From positions 143,205 to 207,204 of the forward strand of contig NZ_VWRQ01000011.1 in the NCBI RefSeq assembly GCF_008635795.1: DNA of 64,000 bases, in the 5' to 3' direction. Shown here piece by piece: positions 60,945 to 64,000 of this stretch. Each line of letters starts with the position of its first letter. Position 1 is the first letter of the stretch. Position numbers and translations under genes: made by a program. The notes beneath the pieces are model-generated. The model was not told the DNA's origin, made no database searches, and saw only the letters and a list, made by a program, of their open reading frames with translations. Origin of the DNA: Paenibacillus tepidiphilus (GTDB taxonomy: Bacteria; Bacillota; Bacilli; Paenibacillales; Paenibacillaceae).

Positions 60945-62024
60945 CTATAGCCCTTCCCACTTCTCTTTCAGGAACAAATGATAGATGTGCTTCGCCACAA
61001 TCTTGATGACTACATAGACCGGAACAATAATGAGCATGCCGATAATTCCGAACAGGTTGCCCACCCCGAGCACCAGCACAGTTGTTGTAATGGGATGGAT
61101 TTCGAGACTCTTGCCGAAGATCAGCGGCTGGATGATATTATCCTGTATCTGCTGCGCCAGCAGAATGATGACCAGCGCCCAGATGCCTGTACTCGTGGAC
61201 TCGATCAAGCCGATAATCACGATGGGAATCGAAGAGATAATCGCCCCGAAATACGGGATGAAGTTCATCAGCACCGCAACGAAGGTCAGCACCAGCGCAT
61301 AAGGCAGGCCAATGATCAGGAAGCCCAAATACATCAGAACCCCCAGCGCCAAATTCACCATCACTCTGCTGAGAATATAGTTATTCAGGGCAGCGTCGAT
61401 TTCCTTCAGGATCGCGGTGGACCGGTTACGGAAGCGGAGCGGCAAGGCTTTGACGATGATTTTACCGAAGCGTTCCCCGTCCTTCAGCATGTAGAACAGA
61501 ATGATCGGGAAGGTAAACAGGATAATCGCCACATTCGAGACCGCCGAGAACAGATTCGAAATGTAATTCGACATTAACGTGAAGCCTTTGTTGAGATATT
61601 CAGTGAAATGGGAGAACAGACCGCTGTCCCCCGGCAGAATCTTGGCCAGAAAGCCGCTTTGCTCCAGCTCGGTTACCTTGGCATCGAACATCTGCAGCAG
61701 TGACGGGACATTCTGAAGCATCGTGGTCACCTGGGATTTGAGCGGAGGCCAGACCCCTCCCCAGAATGCCAGCACCAGCGCCACCAGCACCAGGTAGATC
61801 AGCAGAATGGCCGGGGTACGCCGAAGCTTCTTACGCTCCAGCAGCTTGACCAGCGGGCGCAATAAATAATAAAAGAAGACTGCGAGCAGCATAGGAATCA
61901 GGATGATGCCCGTCAACGCCTGGAACGGCTTAAATATAAAATCCACTAAAGACCCCACGTAGATAATCGCAAGCACAAGAAACACCGCTTTGCCTACCGT
62001 GAGGAATTTATTCAGTTGATTCAT
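60945..62024 (-). CDS. AI-2E-family membrane protein
   Basis: A 359-residue polytopic protein of the AI-2E/PerM/YdbI family. About eight helices are seen; conserved features are GVWPPLKSQVTTMLQNVPSLL, YILSRVMVNLALGVLMYLGF, LTFVAVLMNFIPYFGAIIS, and IQPLIFGKSLEIHPITTTVLVLG. Members include sodium/proton antiporters and putative exporters; the specific role is unknown. The ATG follows AGGAG. Its promoter region carries the same 23-bp operator as the two-component operon at 58392. Confidence 0.88.
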   Translation of the reverse strand: MNQLNKFLTVGKAVFLVLAIIYVGSLVDFIFKPFQALTGIILIPMLLAVFFYYLLRPLVKLLERKKLRRTPAILLIYLVLVALVLAFWGGVWPPLKSQVTTMLQNVPSLLQMFDAKVTELEQSGFLAKILPGDSGLFSHFTEYLNKGFTLMSNYISNLFSAVSNVAIILFTFPIILFYMLKDGERFGKIIVKALPLRFRNRSTAILKEIDAALNNYILSRVMVNLALGVLMYLGFLIIGLPYALVLTFVAVLMNFIPYFGAIISSIPIVIIGLIESTSTGIWALVIILLAQQIQDNIIQPLIFGKSLEIHPITTTVLVLGVGNLFGIIGMLIIVPVYVVIKIVAKHIYHLFLKEKWEGL

Positions 62025-62073
62025 GTTTCATCTCCTATTGCAGTTAGGTTAGAGGACGTTCGCCTCCCTTCTA

Positions 62074-62122
62074 TTTATATCGTTCCAATCTTTATTTAAT
62101 CTAAACCGAACCTAAAGATTAG
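62074..62122 (-). promoter_or_regulatory. Operator and promoter of AI-2E-family gene
   Basis: Minus-strand copy of the 23-bp element (62100-62122), followed after exactly 20 bp by TATAAAT (62073-62079), the same geometry as at 58338-58386. The operator overlaps the stop codon of the upstream GNAT gene. Confidence 0.7.
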
Positions 62123-62636
62123 TTAAGGTTTTGGTCATAATATAATCCGTCTGCACTTCATCGCCCATGACGAACGGGTGGGTTCCGGTCTGCACAAAGC
62201 CCATTCTGCTGTAAAAAGCTACGGCATTCCCGTTATGTTCCCATACGCCGAGCCAGAGCTTTGTTTTATGATCTTCGGCCGCCAGTTCAGCGGCTTTGTC
62301 GATCAGGAGTCTCCCCAGCCCCTGCTTATGGAAGCTGTTTCTGATATAGATCCGTTCGATTTCCATGGACTGCCCGTCCATGGCTTCGGACTGTGCCTCC
62401 CCGGTGTTGAGCTTCAGATATCCGGCGGCCTCCGCACCGGCCATGAGCAGGTAGAACTGCGAACACGGGGTCTTGAGCTCCCCTTCCAGCTTGTCCAGAC
62501 TGAAGGCCTGCTCCAGATAGACGGCCATCGTCTCCTCCGAATTCTGCTCCATGAAGGTTTCTTAAAAAGTCTGATAGCTGATCTCCTGCAGCAGCCGGAT
62601 GTCCTCCAATGTGCATTTCTTAATCGTTATGTTCAC
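62112..62636 (-). pseudogene. GNAT acetyltransferase with in-frame stop codon
   Basis: A GNAT gene interrupted near its start. From GTG 62636 (AAGGGAG upstream) the frame reads NITIKKCTLEDIRLLQEISY, then meets TAA at 62562-62564, and continues in the same frame as ETFMEQNSEETMAVYLEQAF to a complete C-terminus. IRNSFHKQGLGRLLIDKAAE is the acetyl-CoA motif and GNAVAFYSRMGF follows. One base change at the TAA would restore about 174 residues. Restart at ATG 62552 would lack beta-1/alpha-1 and has no ribosome site. Its 3' end holds the operator of the downstream gene. Confidence 0.8.
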
Positions 62637-62955
62637 AGTCGTTGCTCTCCCTTCGCTTCACCGAAGCTTTATAGTGTATGAAGCCTGGTACCTTGACCGC
62701 AGCAAATTTGAGGGTATAAGTGCTTTATCTCGCTCTAGCTTGCTCGGTTATAAAGTGGCATTGATCCAAGTTCTGAGCTGGTTTCGTTTCACTACCCACG
62801 CAGTCGCTTCTTGCTGGAGCCATTCTATGCAGCCAATTCGGCGCTGCAAACACTAACGTACAAGTGAAATTAGGTGGCGATTTCCACTAATCCTGAAAAA
62901 GAGCAACATGAGAACTTTATGGTACTGTCCTGCTTTCCTTAGGTCAGCTTGGTTT
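62637..62955. other. Intergenic region without recognised gene
   Basis: No ORF with a ribosome site. The only structure noticed is an imperfect inverted repeat TTAGGTGG/CCACTAA near 62870-62890. It may be decayed coding DNA or transcript leader sequence. Confidence 0.4.
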
Positions 62956-62959
62956 GTGG

Positions 62960-63150
62960 ATTATGGTCGATTTTTCGCCTACGTTTGCCCTATTTATCTT
63001 CACGGTAGCCCATGTGGTCGGTTTTTCGACTACAATGGGTCTGTTTTCCTCTAAGACAAGACATTGTGGTCGATTTTTCGGCTACGTTTGCCCTATTTAC
63101 CTTCACGGTGGCCCATTATGGTTGATTTTTCGTCTACAATGGGATTGATT
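62960..63150. repeat. 51-52-bp tandem repeats, four units
   Basis: TGGTCG(A/G) followed by TTTTTCG and a CTAC stretch recurs at 62964, 63015, 63067 and 63119 (periods 51, 52, 52). Units 1 and 3 share CTACGTTTGCCCTATTTA and units 2 and 4 share CTACAATGGG, so there is an alternating 103-104-bp super-unit. The core matches that of the array at 22913. It is non-coding. Confidence 0.8.
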
Positions 63151-63328
63151 AGCCGGACTGTGCTGTTGGTCGGCCTATTGAAAGGGATGTAGGTGCGGGC
63201 GTCCCTGGCCTTACTCGCAAATAGATGGTGCATAGCTACAACTTGCTGTGGTCTAGGTACTAGATTACTATCTATATGTTGCAAATGCAACATTTTTAGT
63301 GTTGTGCTTTAGGATTTACTAGGAACGC

Positions 63329-63360
63329 TAAAAAACCGGCCCCCTTCCGGGGACCGGTGA
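63329..63360 (-). terminator. Terminator of the ptsI transcript
   Basis: Stem ACCGG-CCCC/GGGG-CCGGT with a 4-nt loop and, on the minus strand, a TTTTTT tail. It lies about 260 bp after the ptsI stop, so the ptsI mRNA carries a long 3' UTR including the 40-bp repeats. Confidence 0.85.
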
Positions 63361-63419
63361 AAAGTAGTTGGAAAAGTGTTAAGGGATAACAGTAGACAGA
63401 AAACACTTGCATAGCTGCG

Positions 63420-63632
63420 AAAAGCTTATTGCGCGATAGACATAAATTGATCAGATACAGAAAGTTTTGATGCGATAGACTTAGATATGCTCAGATGCGA
63501 GTAGCTTACTGCGCGATAGACATAGTTAGATCAGATGTTTACTTCGCGATAGGCTTAGATATGTTCAGATGCAGAAAGCTTACTGCGCAATAGGCTTAGA
63601 ATGCTCAGATGCAAAAAGCCTACTGCGCGATG
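63420..63632 (-). repeat. 35-41-bp degenerate repeats reaching into ptsI stop region
   Basis: Five to six units of the form AAGCTTACTGCGCGATAGAC followed by an A/T-rich TTAGATATG-CTCAGATGC part. The final copy (63617-63630) is the ptsI 3' end itself: CTACTGCGCGAT is the reverse complement of the last codons and TAG stop. The array fills the region between the ptsI stop and 63420. Confidence 0.75.
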
Positions 63633-64000
63633 CTCTGCACCAGCGCAGCCACTTCCTCGGCTGTGCCGAGCTGCAGCGCCCTGGCGGCCAGCTCCTTCAT
63701 CTCTGCGGCCGACAGCTTCGCAATCTGGCTGCGTGCCGGCAGAATCGAAGTCGCGCTCATGCTGAATTCGTCGAGCCCCAGGCCCAGCAGCAGCGGAATC
63801 GCCCCTGCGTCCCCGGCCATCTCGCCGCACATGCCCGCCCATTTGCCTTCCGCATGGGCCGCGTCGATGACGTTCTTCACCAGGCGCAGAATCGCCGGGT
63901 TGTAAGGCTGGTACAGGTACGACACCTGCTCGTTCATCCGGTCCGCCGCCATCGTGTACTGGATCAGATCGTTCGTGCCGATGCTGAAGAAGTCCACTTC
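63620..64000 (-). CDS. ptsI: Phosphoenolpyruvate-protein phosphotransferase (Enzyme I), 3' part
   Basis: The last 126 or so residues of Enzyme I of the PTS, cut by the window edge. [21 protein letters not shown] is the conserved PEP-binding stretch, and [13 protein letters not shown] contains the active-site cysteine of the C-terminal barrel. [19 protein letters not shown] closes the domain. Enzyme I passes phosphate from PEP to HPr. The C-terminal codons (ending SIAQ) lie within a repeat unit. Confidence 0.95.
   Translation of the reverse strand, partial: EVDFFSIGTNDLIQYTMAADRMNEQVSYLYQPYNPAILRLVKNVIDAAHAEGKWAGMCGEMAGDAGAIPLLLGLGLDEFSMSATSILPARSQIAKLSAAEMKELAARALQLGTAEEVAALVQSIAQ

Overview
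The window reads as chromosome of an endospore-forming, moderately GC-rich Bacillota, most like Paenibacillus. The evidence is an alpha/beta SASP, the spore protein Tlp, GerA/GerB/GerC-type germination proteins, HelD, a PtsI fragment, strong AGGAGG-type ribosome binding sites with frequent TTG/GTG starts, and many AraC-type regulators beside glycosidases. No rRNA, tRNA, CRISPR array, prophage or transposase gene was seen.

Layout. 0-10.8 kb: carbohydrate island with three AraC regulators, a Gfo/Idh/MocA oxidoreductase, two GH2 glycosidases and a GH28 pectinase-type enzyme. 10.9-14.9 kb: methyltransferase, Rrf2 regulator and DHA2 exporter that share an upstream motif, then a TPR/SUKH protein. 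14.9-21.3 kb: SASP, aldo/keto reductase with a MerR regulator and a textbook 19-bp-spacer promoter, an acetyltransferase, a MITE-like repeat element (copy A), MaoC and GNAT proteins, and a nitroreductase/MarR pair behind three phased operators. 21.3-30.1 kb: LysR, a hexapeptide-repeat protein, a 52-bp tandem array, OsmC plus OYE, a fused GNAT-methyltransferase, a polar amino-acid ABC transporter, and DUF817. 30.1-41.5 kb: LysR and MFS genes, an ankyrin lipoprotein, an NCS2 permease, ChrA, a FusB-like EF-G binding protein, a DadA-like oxidase, and a Gre-domain factor preceded by a leader ORF. 41.7-48.5 kb: germination genes (gerB carries a frameshift), tlp and helD. 48.7-49.4 kb: repeat element copy B, inverted relative to copy A. 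49.4-58.3 kb: SDR/AraC, a two-component system with a heterodimeric ABC exporter, and cardiolipin synthase. 58.4-62.6 kb: a second two-component system, Gls24, an AI-2E-family membrane protein, and a GNAT gene broken by a stop codon. 62.6-64 kb: repeat-rich spacer and the 3' end of ptsI.

Working together. The GH2/GH28/Gfo genes with their AraC sensors look like plant-glycan use. Several redox or electrophile-stress units (MerR-AKR, MarR-nitroreductase, OsmC-OYE) each carry their own regulator or sit in a tight pair. The second two-component system is tied to the AI-2E-family gene by an identical 23-bp promoter element at the same distance from a -10 box, which predicts an envelope-stress regulon (cls, AI-2E, gls24). 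The most unusual content is non-coding: a pair of TIR-bounded elements with internal 25-bp motifs, a 52-bp repeat family at two loci 40 kb apart, and repeats grown from the ptsI stop-codon region.
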